A DNA stretch of 64,000 nucleotides, from assembly GCA_934757275.1 (NCBI GenBank), contig CAKVLN010000007.1, positions 35,650-99,649 of the forward strand. Reading direction: 5' to 3'. The stretch comes from an uncultured Candidatus Melainabacteria bacterium. Its GTDB lineage: Bacteria; Cyanobacteriota; Vampirovibrionia; Gastranaerophilales; Gastranaerophilaceae. Below, piece after piece: positions 8,865-18,384 of this stretch; position 1 is the first letter of the stretch; each line of letters starts with the position of its first letter. The notes beneath the pieces are model-generated. The model was not told the DNA's origin, made no database searches, and saw only the letters and a list, made by a program, of their open reading frames with translations. The position numbers and the translations under genes were made by a program.

Positions 8865-8894
8865 TTCTTTGTTTCTGTTAATTTATGCTATACT
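8865..8894 (+). promoter_or_regulatory. Extended -10 promoter of the ATPase/protease operon
   Basis: TGCTATACT (TGn plus TATACT at 8889-8894) is an extended -10. The -35 is weak (TTCTTT, 8865-8870). The start codon is 20 bases downstream, with AGGA as ribosome site. Confidence 0.5.
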
Positions 8895-8913
8895 ATCCTT
8901 ATAGGAATCTTTT

Positions 8914-9873
8914 ATGGCTACTGCAGAACAAATAAAAACATTAATAAAAGCTTATTTTGAAAATAATAATGAGAGATTTGTTATTACGGCATTACAAGTT
9001 GCTGCAAATGAAGCAAAACTTGGGCATATAACTTTTGCTAATGAAATAAGAAAAATTATAGATAACTCCAATAAGAATAATAAAGTAATTAAATTTACTC
9101 CAGATTTATCTGACTTAATATTATCATCAAAAACAAACAATATTTTAGGAGATTTAGTTTCTACTTCCGAGATTAAAGATAAAATAAAAAGAATTTTAAA
9201 AGAATATTATCAAAAAGATAAACTTCTAAAGCACGGTTTATCAAATAGAAGAAAAATTTTACTCTCTGGTGCTCCAGGTACAGGAAAAACAATGACCGCT
9301 TCCATTATTGCCAATGAATTACATTTACCATTTTATGAGATTCAAATGGATAAAATAGTAAATAAGTATATGGGTGAGACTAGTGCAAAATTAAGACAAA
9401 TTTTTGATAATATACAAGAACGCAAAGGAGTTTTTCTTTTTGATGAATTTGATGCAATTGGTGCTGAACGTGGGTCTGATAATGAAGTTGGAGAAATGAG
9501 AAGAGTCTTAAATTCATTCTTGCAATTTTTAGAACAAGATAATTCTGAGAGTATAATTATAGCAGCGACAAACAATATTAGATTACTTGATTCAGCTTTA
9601 TTTAGAAGATTTAATGATATTTTTATATATGAAAAACCGAATGATTCTGAACGAAAACAACTATTTTGCCAATATTTAGCATTATATCCAAATACTGAAA
9701 AATGGATTGATATATGTGTTAAAGAGAGTATTGGACTAAGTCATTCAGAAATTACACAAGCTTGTATTGATTCAATAAAGGAAACTATTTTATCTGATAA
9801 AAATTATATTAATAAAAAAACTCTATTAAAATCAATAAAGGATAGGAAAACATTTATAATGGAGATTAAATAA
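8914..9873 (+). CDS. AAA+ ATPase, IetA-like, partner of the subtilisin-like protease
   Basis: 319 residues. After about 80 residues of helical N-terminus comes a classical AAA domain with Walker A GAPGTGKT (119-126), Walker B FLFDEFDAIGAERG, sensor 1 IIIAATNN and arginine finger SALFRRF. The pairing of a short FtsH/CDC48-type ATPase with an S8 protease two bases downstream matches the IetA-IetS arrangement, known as a plasmid-maintenance and phage-defence pair. By analogy the ATPase would hold or trigger the protease. This homology rests on architecture and gene order; no alignment was run. The two genes that follow (TPR-FRG, TPR-CHAT) on the same strand are not part of the classical pair. 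Confidence 0.85.
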   Translation: MATAEQIKTLIKAYFENNNERFVITALQVAANEAKLGHITFANEIRKIIDNSNKNNKVIKFTPDLSDLILSSKTNNILGDLVSTSEIKDKIKRILKEYYQKDKLLKHGLSNRRKILLSGAPGTGKTMTASIIANELHLPFYEIQMDKIVNKYMGETSAKLRQIFDNIQERKGVFLFDEFDAIGAERGSDNEVGEMRRVLNSFLQFLEQDNSESIIIAATNNIRLLDSALFRRFNDIFIYEKPNDSERKQLFCQYLALYPNTEKWIDICVKESIGLSHSEITQACIDSIKETILSDKNYINKKTLLKSIKDRKTFIMEIK

Positions 9874-9875
9874 TT

Positions 9876-12356
9876 ATGACTAGTAATCTGCCGCATATTA
9901 TGTTTTCAGAAGAACAAGAAAGATTCGATTATACAACTCCTCGGCCTGCCAGAGGTCATTCGAATTATCTAAACCGAAATGAAATAGAGCATGGTAAAAT
10001 CATAAGTCGAAAATTAGCAGAAGCAAAAGAAAAGTATGATAATATTTCAGCAGTTGGAATATCATATTTAGATACAATTGTTTTAGAATTTGATAGTGCA
10101 CCTGGTTATGATTTAAAATCAATAAGTTTAGAAGATATGAGGGCTGGAATTCGCCTACTAAATATTCAAGAAGTAAAAACAGATAATAATGAAACAATAA
10201 CAAAAGCTTTAGTTTCTATTCCCAAAGATAAAATTAATAAATTTATAAAAAAAATTGATGATTATAATAATACAGTAAATTCGGAGAAAAAGACTAAAAA
10301 TAAAGACTTAATAAATAGTATAGAAGATATAAAATTAGCTATCTTACAATCTTTTTGGAGTGATAAAATCTCACTAATTCCCTCAGAAGGATGCTTTGAT
10401 TGGTGTGAAATATGGTTGATGGATCAAAATTCAGAAAGTTCTATAGAAAAAGATTTTTTTGATTTTTGTGATAATCAAAATATTGAATATAGAAAAGATG
10501 AAATCTTAACTTTTCCAGAAAGGAAAATTATTCTAATAAAAGCTGACAAAGAAATCCTTAATAAAATTATAAAGTCTTTTTCTGGTATAGCAGAAATAAG
10601 ATTATCAAAAACTCCAACTAGATTTTGGTTTGATTTAAATAAAAAAGAGCAAATTGAATGGGGGCGTGATCTATTATCAAGGTTAAATGTTGCTCCTGAA
10701 ACACAAGTTTCTGTCGTTGTTATTGATACTGGTGTTAATAATGGACATGAACTCTTAGCTCCAATAATAAGTGATGAAGAATGTTTTAATGTAACAGATA
10801 GTTCTGAGCTAAATGATAAAGATGGACATGGAACTTTGATGTGTGGGTTAGTATCCTATGGTGATATCCAAGAATGTTTAGAAAGTACTAATCCTATTAA
10901 TATTATTCACAATATTGAATCAGTAAAAATTTTTAATAGCTCTGGAACTGAAATTGAAAAACATTTATATGGATATTTTACAGAACAGGCAGCATTGTTG
11001 CCCGAAATAAAATTTCCAGAAAGAAAACGTATTTTGTGTCTTGCAATTACTGCTGAAGAGTCCCTTGTCGGACAACCATCTTCATGGTCAGCCGCAATTG
11101 ATAAAATAGCTAGTGCTGCTGATGAAGAAGTTTCTTCTTCAAGATTATTTGTAGTATCCGCAGGGAATATTTATAATAATGAAATTTATAAAGCATACCC
11201 CCAGGGCAATTTACATATGCCTATTCAAGACCCAGCTCAATCGTGGAACGCATTAACTGTTGGAGCTTATACGCAAAAAACAGTTATAACAGAAGAAATC
11301 TTTAAAAATTATAGGCCATTAGCACCCGCAGGTGGTTTATCTCCATATAGCAGAACCTCTTTCGATTGGGATAACAAAAAATGGCCCATAAAGCCAGATG
11401 TCGTATTTGAAGGTGGAAATTTAGCCCAAAATAATATTGAGATTGATTCTCCAACGGATTTGTCAATTTTGTCAACATCAAAAGATACACAGACTAAATA
11501 TTTTGACGTAATAAATGCTACAAGTTGTGCTACCGCAAAAGCATCTTGGTTTTGTGCTCAACTTTATGCAAAATATCCTAATTTATCTCCAGAAACAATA
11601 AGAGGACTTGTTGTTCACTCAGCTAATTGGAATAATACAATGCGTAAGCAATTTTGGGATAGTTCCAAAACAACAAAAGATAATTATAAAACTCTTCTTC
11701 GAACATTTGGATATGGTGTCCCAAATTTGAATAAAGCACTATATTCCGCTAGAAATAGCTTAACCTTAATTGCGGAAGAAGTTATAACGCCATATTATAG
11801 AGAAGGCTCTAGTAAACCCAAAACAAAAGATATGCATATTATAGAACTTCCTTGGCCACAAGAAGTTTTGTTATCATTACCGTCAGAAACGATGTTAGAT
11901 CTTAAAGTAACGTTATCCTATTTTATAGAACCCGCACCAGGACAACTTGCTTGGAAAGAGAGATATAGATACCAATCTCATGCACTTAGATTTGCTTTAA
12001 ATTTACCTGGTGATAACAAAGAGACTTTTAAGAAAAAACTAAGCGTTGCGTCAAGAAATGAAGACGAAAGCATTCCTTCTACCACTGATAATAGATGGGA
12101 ATTGGGTGTTAATAATAGAAATACCGGCTCAATACATTCAGACTTTATAAAAAATATATCTGCTGCAGAGTTAGCAACCACTCGTTATGTTGGTGTATAT
12201 CCAGTTACAGGCTGGTGGAAAGAACGTCAACATTTAGGGAAATTTAATAATTCAGTAAAATACTCGTTGATTGTCTCTATTGACACTCCTAATCAAGAAA
12301 TTGATTTATATACACCTATTAAAATTGCTTTAACACAACAAATTCCTATTTATTAA
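9876..12356 (+). CDS. Subtilisin-like serine protease (S8), IetS-like
   Basis: 826 residues. The subtilase triad is visible: Asp near 283 (VVVIDTGVN), His near 318 (NDKDGHGTLMCG) and Ser near 550 (NATSCATAKASW). The oxyanion Asn sits in VVSAGNIYNN. The usual GTSxAxP is changed to ATSCATA, a conservative variant. A long N-terminal region (1-260) lacks a signal peptide, so the enzyme should be cytoplasmic. A C-terminal region of some 250 residues resembles the domain found in this large-subtilase group. It starts two bases after the ATPase stop, indicating coupling. In IetAS-type systems the protease is the suspected effector; the substrate is unknown. Confidence 0.88.
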   Translation: MTSNLPHIMFSEEQERFDYTTPRPARGHSNYLNRNEIEHGKIISRKLAEAKEKYDNISAVGISYLDTIVLEFDSAPGYDLKSISLEDMRAGIRLLNIQEVKTDNNETITKALVSIPKDKINKFIKKIDDYNNTVNSEKKTKNKDLINSIEDIKLAILQSFWSDKISLIPSEGCFDWCEIWLMDQNSESSIEKDFFDFCDNQNIEYRKDEILTFPERKIILIKADKEILNKIIKSFSGIAEIRLSKTPTRFWFDLNKKEQIEWGRDLLSRLNVAPETQVSVVVIDTGVNNGHELLAPIISDEECFNVTDSSELNDKDGHGTLMCGLVSYGDIQECLESTNPINIIHNIESVKIFNSSGTEIEKHLYGYFTEQAALLPEIKFPERKRILCLAITAEESLVGQPSSWSAAIDKIASAADEEVSSSRLFVVSAGNIYNNEIYKAYPQGNLHMPIQDPAQSWNALTVGAYTQKTVITEEIFKNYRPLAPAGGLSPYSRTSFDWDNKKWPIKPDVVFEGGNLAQNNIEIDSPTDLSILSTSKDTQTKYFDVINATSCATAKASWFCAQLYAKYPNLSPETIRGLVVHSANWNNTMRKQFWDSSKTTKDNYKTLLRTFGYGVPNLNKALYSARNSLTLIAEEVITPYYREGSSKPKTKDMHIIELPWPQEVLLSLPSETMLDLKVTLSYFIEPAPGQLAWKERYRYQSHALRFALNLPGDNKETFKKKLSVASRNEDESIPSTTDNRWELGVNNRNTGSIHSDFIKNISAAELATTRYVGVYPVTGWWKERQHLGKFNNSVKYSLIVSIDTPNQEIDLYTPIKIALTQQIPIY

Positions 12357-12377
12357 GTTTTTTACAAGGATGTAGTG

Positions 12378-13766
12378 ATGAAAAAATCTGAAAAACAGAA
12401 AAAATATTATGAAACTTTTGACAAAGCACTTGATTATCAAAACAAGCAGCAATATCGTAAAGCTATCTTAGAATATGAAAAAGCGAGCCAAATTGATCCT
12501 AAAAATTTTTTACCAATACATAATATTGGTATTGCTTACTTTTATTTAAAAGAATTTAACAAATGTGAAAAATATTTGTTACAGTCTTTTGAAATGCAAC
12601 CAGATAACAAACTTACTGCTATTAATATAGGGATGTTCTATAGTAGTCAAAGAAGATATAAATCAGCTATAAAATTTTACAAAAAGGGAATTGATAACTA
12701 TTATAATAATAGCGGTGTTTTAAATTCTTTTTGCGAAACTTTATATAAGTTAGGTCGTTATAAAGAAGCAGCAAAATATTTAGGGCTAGCTCTCAATTCA
12801 AATAACATTGATACAAATTTGTGCATAATGTTGATAGATAGTTTAATCCAATTAGAAAAATTTAAAGATGCCAAAAGTTTATTAACCAAAATTACTGTAG
12901 CAGACCCCAATGCATCCAAAGCCCAAATGCAAAAATCACTAATAAATGCTGGAACAGAATATATAAAAAACATAAAAATCAAGAATAAAATAGTAATTAA
13001 ATCCTTATGTGATTATATTGAAACTATAAACATAATAAAAAATAATTCAGAAAATGTTTTTATATATCGCGGTCAAAATAATAAATATTTTCCTCTTTTG
13101 CCTTCTTTGTATAGAAAGACTTCTTATGCAATTAACGAAGAAAATATTATTCAAGATTTTAAATTAAAAGCTGAGGCATATTTTAATCAAGAAATGGAAT
13201 TATTTGATAATATTGATATGATTGCATTAATGCAACATTATGGTATCCCTACGAGACTTTTAGATTTTACAGAATCTCCATTAATAGCTCTTTATTTTGC
13301 ATTAGAAAAAGTTACATCTGACATGTATAATGTTGCACCATGTGTATACTGTATTAACATAAATTCTTTTTCACATAATAAAAATGGATGTATTTTTTCT
13401 TCTAAACAAGTTCAGGCTCAAGATATAAAGAAAATTTTTAAATATACAAAAGGTACCTGCGTATTTACTCCCAAACTAAAAAATAAAAGATTAACTGCAC
13501 AAAAAAGCATATTTGTTTTATTTAATGAAAATACCCCTCTTGAATTAACCATTAATAGTGAAGATATTATCAAACTAGAAATTAATAGAAAAGATATAAA
13601 TAAAATAAAAGAAGAATTAAATAATATCGGAATTACATCATCAGTAGTTTATCCAGATTTTACAGGATTAGCAGAAGAAATAAAAAAACCACATAAGTTT
13701 ATTAGTAATAATGAATTAATATTAAATGAAAGTGACCATTTCTTACCTATTCCACTAGATAATTAA
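12378..13766 (+). CDS. TPR repeat protein with FRG domain
   Basis: 462 residues from ATG 12378, with AAGGA seven bases upstream; a GTG immediately before is less likely. Residues 10-190 contain five or so tetratricopeptide repeats ('YRKAILEYEKASQIDPKNF', 'YKSAIKFYKKGI'). Residues about 210-420 are an FRG domain: FIYRGQNNKYFPLLPSLYRK, then MQHYGIPTRLLDFTESP and ALYFALEK. FRG domains occur widely next to defence genes, but their activity is not settled. The gene follows the protease by 21 bases on the same strand and precedes a TPR-CHAT protease. The TPRs may link the two, since both this protein and the next carry them. Confidence 0.88.
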   Translation: MKKSEKQKKYYETFDKALDYQNKQQYRKAILEYEKASQIDPKNFLPIHNIGIAYFYLKEFNKCEKYLLQSFEMQPDNKLTAINIGMFYSSQRRYKSAIKFYKKGIDNYYNNSGVLNSFCETLYKLGRYKEAAKYLGLALNSNNIDTNLCIMLIDSLIQLEKFKDAKSLLTKITVADPNASKAQMQKSLINAGTEYIKNIKIKNKIVIKSLCDYIETINIIKNNSENVFIYRGQNNKYFPLLPSLYRKTSYAINEENIIQDFKLKAEAYFNQEMELFDNIDMIALMQHYGIPTRLLDFTESPLIALYFALEKVTSDMYNVAPCVYCININSFSHNKNGCIFSSKQVQAQDIKKIFKYTKGTCVFTPKLKNKRLTAQKSIFVLFNENTPLELTINSEDIIKLEINRKDINKIKEELNNIGITSSVVYPDFTGLAEEIKKPHKFISNNELILNESDHFLPIPLDN

Positions 13767-13795
13767 ATTAAATAAAAAATAATAAATTTAATAAT

Positions 13796-16126
13796 ATGAA
13801 AAAAAATATTTTTACAGAAATACAAAAATTAAATAATAGGGGGGCATATTTATTAAATAATAAGTTCTCCATAGATGCCAAGAATTTAATTGATAAGGCT
13901 TATAAATTATTGGTTGAGAATCAAATTGATAATTTAGCTTTTATCACCCCTATTGTTCTTAATAAAGTAATTATTGAAAGAGAATTTAAAAATTTTAATA
14001 ACGCCCAATGTCTTCTTAACAAATTAATTTCTAAATTAGAAGATGATTTTCCTTCTGAGCATCTAATTAAAGCAAAGGTTCTTTCAGCAACTATAAAATA
14101 CGATATTAGACAATATAACGAAGCTGTTGAAGAGTTTAAAGAATGTATTGCTGCTGTTAAATTTTTAAAGGATGTACCATATGAACTAGAAGCAGAAGTT
14201 TACAATAATTTAGCGATGACATATAGTTTTATAGGTAATCTTAATGAATCTGTAGCGTTCTATAACGTAGCTTTAAAAATATACGAAGATAATAAAAATG
14301 ATGCAATGTATAGCTTTTACAAAGCTGATACTTTAAGTAATATTGGAATAATGTATCAAAAATTTAACAAGAATAAAGAGGCAATAAAATATTTTGAACA
14401 AGCTTTAAAACTTCAAAAAAATGAATATTACATTGCTATGCTCTACTCTAATCTTGCAAATTCATATAGGGTATTAGGTAATTATGATAATGCTATTAAA
14501 TATCGAAAAAAATCTTTACAAATAAGAGAGAAAATATTTTTTCAGAATGCTATTTATGCAGATAATTATGCTGATGAGCTTAATAACTATGGAAATCTAC
14601 TAAATGATATTCATCAATATGATGAAGCAATAACTTTTTTTTCAGAATCATTAAAGATTTTTGCTCAACTATTCGAATCATTGCCTGAAAAATATGGAGA
14701 AAAAGTTGCGACAACGTCTGCGAATATTGCAGGTTCTTATTGTTATATTGGTGATTATAATAGAGCAAAAACATATTGTATTTATGCGTTAAAATTTTTT
14801 AAAAATAATTATGAAATAAATCCTATTGAATACTCAGCTCAAATATGTGGGATTTTAGCAAATTTAAGCATCATTGAATTACATTCTGGCAATACAACTA
14901 ATGCTGAAAAATATTTTCAAGAAGTATTTAAATATTTGTCTTATATAAAAACTTCTTTAAGTGATTCAAATCAATCTTACCTATATACCTATAAAAATAG
15001 GATTGAAAAACTATTAAATTATCTTATGAATATATACTTAAAAGCCCCTGATAAATTACTTATGATTATTGAAAATAAACGAAATGAAGATTTTATTTAT
15101 AACGAAAAATATGATATTAATATAATGATTGGGCACATAAATAAAGATGTTTTGATAACAATAGAGTTTACATCCAATAATTGTATTTTTATTGTGACGA
15201 GTAAAAACAGTAATAAAATATTTACAATTAAAAATGAAGAATTAATAGAAAAATGTAATAAATTATTATGTCAAATATATAAAATATGTTACAAGAATGA
15301 AGTAAATGATCATACACGTAATATTTTATTAGAACTTGGTAATAATATTTTTGATCTTTTTCCAGATGCGGTAAAAGAATATTTTTATAATAATGATAAT
15401 AAAATATTTTTATCTTTAGACCAGACTTTTATAAATTTTCCTTTTGAATTTTTGGCCAATGGTAAAGAATTTATTGGGGAAAAACATTTATTACCTCGAG
15501 TTAGTGGATTTAATATGTTTAATAAAATTATAAATTCTAACCCTAAAATAAAATTTCAAAATAAGAAACTAATAGTATTAGGTGATGACAAAGATTTAAG
15601 TGGAGCTAAATCAGAGTATAAAATTTTATCTAAAAAAGATACATTAAACCCAAATATATCATTATCAAGATTATCAGCAACGCAGAATAAAATCAAAAAT
15701 AACTTAGACAATTCTATTGCCCTTTTTCATTTTTGTGGTCATGGAAGTGAACCAGACAAACTATTGCTGAATTTTGGTAAAGAAATGATAGATAGTGCGT
15801 TTTTTGAAAATTATACATTTAAAAATAATCCATTGTTTTTTATAAATTGTTGTCTATCAGGAACTTTGGAATATTATGGTGGAGGTAAATTTAACGGTCT
15901 TCCCATAACATTGTTTAAACAAGGTGCTGAAGCAATTATTTCTTGCACTTATCCCATAAGGGATAATCCATCAAAATTTTTTTCATTATATTTTTATGAA
16001 AAGTTATTAGAAGGATGTAGCCTTGGAAATGCCATTATGTTCGCTCGTTCAAAACAAAAGAATCCTTGGGATTGGGGATTACATTATTTATATGGAAATC
16101 CTAATTTACAAATTGATACAAATTAA
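13796..16126 (+). CDS. TPR-CHAT caspase-like protease
   Basis: 776 residues. Residues 1-420 are tetratricopeptide repeats ('SNIGIMYQKFNKNKEAIKYF', 'NNYGNLLNDIHQYDEAITFF'). The C-terminal region is a CHAT domain, clan CD cysteine peptidase: His649 in LFHFCGHGSEPD and Cys686 in FINCCLSGTLE form the catalytic dyad, with a terminal DWGLHYLYGNPNLQ that is usual for CHAT. TPR-CHAT proteins act as activated proteases in several bacterial immune systems. No clear Shine-Dalgarno precedes ATG 13796; the gap to the FRG gene is only 29 bases. This gives two proteases of different clans in one operon with a AAA ATPase and an FRG protein. Confidence 0.88.
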   Translation: MKKNIFTEIQKLNNRGAYLLNNKFSIDAKNLIDKAYKLLVENQIDNLAFITPIVLNKVIIEREFKNFNNAQCLLNKLISKLEDDFPSEHLIKAKVLSATIKYDIRQYNEAVEEFKECIAAVKFLKDVPYELEAEVYNNLAMTYSFIGNLNESVAFYNVALKIYEDNKNDAMYSFYKADTLSNIGIMYQKFNKNKEAIKYFEQALKLQKNEYYIAMLYSNLANSYRVLGNYDNAIKYRKKSLQIREKIFFQNAIYADNYADELNNYGNLLNDIHQYDEAITFFSESLKIFAQLFESLPEKYGEKVATTSANIAGSYCYIGDYNRAKTYCIYALKFFKNNYEINPIEYSAQICGILANLSIIELHSGNTTNAEKYFQEVFKYLSYIKTSLSDSNQSYLYTYKNRIEKLLNYLMNIYLKAPDKLLMIIENKRNEDFIYNEKYDINIMIGHINKDVLITIEFTSNNCIFIVTSKNSNKIFTIKNEELIEKCNKLLCQIYKICYKNEVNDHTRNILLELGNNIFDLFPDAVKEYFYNNDNKIFLSLDQTFINFPFEFLANGKEFIGEKHLLPRVSGFNMFNKIINSNPKIKFQNKKLIVLGDDKDLSGAKSEYKILSKKDTLNPNISLSRLSATQNKIKNNLDNSIALFHFCGHGSEPDKLLLNFGKEMIDSAFFENYTFKNNPLFFINCCLSGTLEYYGGGKFNGLPITLFKQGAEAIISCTYPIRDNPSKFFSLYFYEKLLEGCSLGNAIMFARSKQKNPWDWGLHYLYGNPNLQIDTN

Positions 16127-16159
16127 TCAATTTATTTTGTATAATCTCTTTTAAATTAC

Positions 16160-16266
16160 ATACTCATTTCTTGTACTCTTTTGTACTAAAATTCTGTCAC
16201 CCTGAATTTATTTCAGAATTTATTACGCTTATAAAGGCTATTTCAACCTAGTATAAAAAGTGCAAT
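16160..16266 (+). repeat. Right copy of the repeat flanking the defence operon
   Basis: Related to 8315-8443. It shares the TACTCATTTCTTG.ACTC block, CTGTCACCCTGAATTTATTT and a 3' AGTGCAA remnant, but the inner palindrome is broken (CAGAATTT instead of CAGGGTCT). It lies in the 366-base gap between the CHAT gene and the Mu-like transposase, so it may also be the left end of that transposon. Nothing else is evident in 16267-16492. Confidence 0.65.
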
Positions 16267-16492
16267 TTCGATATTTTTTAAATGTGACAAATATAAAATT
16301 GCCACCTTATTTATACATTAATGACAGGACAATTTGTTCCAAGGGGGATTATCACAAAACTCTTGAAGAAATTGAAAATTTCAAAGTTTACTGGAAATAA
16401 TATTTTTTCATACTTATATTTATCCCACTTGACTTCTGTCTCAAAACGAGTGATGAATGTGTTGCACAATGCATTACAAGGATTTTGAGACA

Positions 16493-18316
16493 ATGGAAAC
16501 CAAAGTTGAGATAATCAAATACACCCCTGAGAAGGCAAAACAAAATGCTCTTGCAAAACTTGATTTAATCCGCAAATGGCAAGAATTTCGCTGGAAAGCA
16601 GTAAACAAACTCCAAGCAGACTATGATTTTGTCAAATTGCATAATAGTTCAAATTCCTACCTTTTCAATGTTTTAGGTAAAATCTCACGAGGGAGCCTGC
16701 ATCGTTGGAAAGCCAGTTTAGACGGGACAGAGGATTACACAAGGTTAATCCCTAATTACAAATACGTTTCTATAAATGAATACAGAACATGTCTAACAGA
16801 TGAAGAAATCAAAATATTTATGGGCTTGCTTTTGCACCCTAATAGAATTTGTATCGGCAAAGCAATCGCACTTACAAAATACAAGCTCAAAGAACAAGGT
16901 CAAAGTTTCATCCCTGCAGATATTACATTTAGACGCTATGCAAAATGGTTTAAGGATAACAATTATGACAAATGGGTGCTTGCTCGAGATGGTGAAAAGG
17001 CACTTTCCGACAAGGTCGAGCCTTATATTAAAAGGGACGCGAGCCTGCTTGATGTCGGGGATATTTTAGTCGCAGACGGGCACAAACTGGCGTTTCAAGT
17101 GATTAATCCGTTTACGGGCAAGCCTTGTCGGGCAACTTTGGTCGGTTTTTTGGATTGGAAATCAACTGCGCTGGTCGGGTACGAAATTATGCTTGAAGAA
17201 AATACCCAATGTATTGCAAGTGCACTAAGAAATGCAATCATAAACCTCGATATGATACCAAAAATTGTCTATCAAGATAACGGCAGAGCCTTTAGAGCAA
17301 AATACTTTACAGATGATAAAGGATTCGGAGAATTAGGCTTTTATGGGCTTTATGCAAAACTTGGGATTGAAACGGTATTTGCAAGACCATATAATGCAAG
17401 GTCAAAGGTTATTGAGAGGTTCTTTAAAGAATTTCAAGAAGGATTTGAAAAACTAATGCCAAGCTATGTCGGCTCATCAATTATTAACAAACCTGCATAC
17501 TTGAAAAGAAACGAAAAATTCCACTCCAACCTGCATAATGCCCTCTTGGTTGGCGGCGTTAAACGGGCACGCAGCGGAGCTGACTCCAGCCCTCTGCCGC
17601 CAATCCGCTACATCCCAACTATCGAAGAAACAATCAAAATGATTGATATGTGGCTTAAGTTCAAGAACTCTCAGCCCTGCACAAATGCCCCGAATATGAC
17701 AATCGCAGAGGTTTTGGAAAATCGTAAAAAACAGAATATTGATAAAAGTTTGCTTGACGATTTGATGCTGGCAACTGAAATCAAAACAATTCAGCAAAAC
17801 GGTGTAAGGTTCTTGAACTGCGATTATTTTGACGAAAGACTATACGGGCTGAAAGGAAAAGTTTTAGTAAAATACAATCTGTTTGATCTGACAAGCGTAA
17901 AAGTTTTTACCCCGAAAGGCGAATACTTATGCACAGCAGAACGAGTAACCGAAACCCATCCGATGGCAAAGATTTTAGGAACGGTCGAGGATTTAGAGGA
18001 TTACAAACAAAAAATCCAAAAACAACAAAAACTGAAACGGAAAACTATAAATTCGGTTAAAAAATTATTGACTAATGATGAAATAAAACTGATTGAAGCA
18101 AGGTCGAACCAAGAAGAACTTGAAAATTCTAACAATTTTCAAAAAGCGTTCAAGCCTCATTCAAATGGTGTTCAAAAAATAAACAACGGAGAAAAATCAC
18201 TCCCGATATTCAAAAACAATTCAGAAAAATACGAATATTTGATAAAACATAACCCAAGCGACACTTGGATTGCAAAATTTAAACAAACAAAGGAGTATAA
18301 ACTGTTGTATGAATAG
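16493..18316 (+). CDS. Mu-like DDE transposase (MuA family)
   Basis: 607 residues from ATG 16493 (METKVEIIKY); an ATG 36 bases upstream is in frame but poorer. An N-terminal helix-turn-helix region (SRGSLHRWKASL) precedes an RNase H-like integrase core. The DDE residues are Asp195 (LVADGHKL), Asp262 (YQDNGRAF) and Glu308 (KVIERFF). The 67-residue first spacing equals that of MuA. A Mu-type C-terminal barrel region and a basic tail follow. The next gene is a MuB-like ATPase, which completes the transposition pair. Codons 353-371 or so coincide with a GC-richer inverted repeat (17550-17603) that may be an in-frame insertion. Confidence 0.92.
   Translation: METKVEIIKYTPEKAKQNALAKLDLIRKWQEFRWKAVNKLQADYDFVKLHNSSNSYLFNVLGKISRGSLHRWKASLDGTEDYTRLIPNYKYVSINEYRTCLTDEEIKIFMGLLLHPNRICIGKAIALTKYKLKEQGQSFIPADITFRRYAKWFKDNNYDKWVLARDGEKALSDKVEPYIKRDASLLDVGDILVADGHKLAFQVINPFTGKPCRATLVGFLDWKSTALVGYEIMLEENTQCIASALRNAIINLDMIPKIVYQDNGRAFRAKYFTDDKGFGELGFYGLYAKLGIETVFARPYNARSKVIERFFKEFQEGFEKLMPSYVGSSIINKPAYLKRNEKFHSNLHNALLVGGVKRARSGADSSPLPPIRYIPTIEETIKMIDMWLKFKNSQPCTNAPNMTIAEVLENRKKQNIDKSLLDDLMLATEIKTIQQNGVRFLNCDYFDERLYGLKGKVLVKYNLFDLTSVKVFTPKGEYLCTAERVTETHPMAKILGTVEDLEDYKQKIQKQQKLKRKTINSVKKLLTNDEIKLIEARSNQEELENSNNFQKAFKPHSNGVQKINNGEKSLPIFKNNSEKYEYLIKHNPSDTWIAKFKQTKEYKLLYE
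17550..17603 (+). repeat. In-frame palindromic segment inside the transposase gene
   Basis: Perfect 8-bp terminal inverted repeats TTGGCGGC / GCCGCCAA enclose 38 bases that are clearly richer in GC than the rest of the gene. The total of 54 bases is a multiple of three and adds about 18 residues, including GVKRARSGADSSPLPPI. It resembles the palindromic elements at 62936-62998 and 19117-19147 in form. It could also simply be gene sequence. Confidence 0.45.
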
Positions 18317-18384
18317 CGGATTGAAAGCAGTGGGTCTAAGGCGAAGCCATACCCGTTTATTGCGAGCAACCAAGAAAGGATAAA

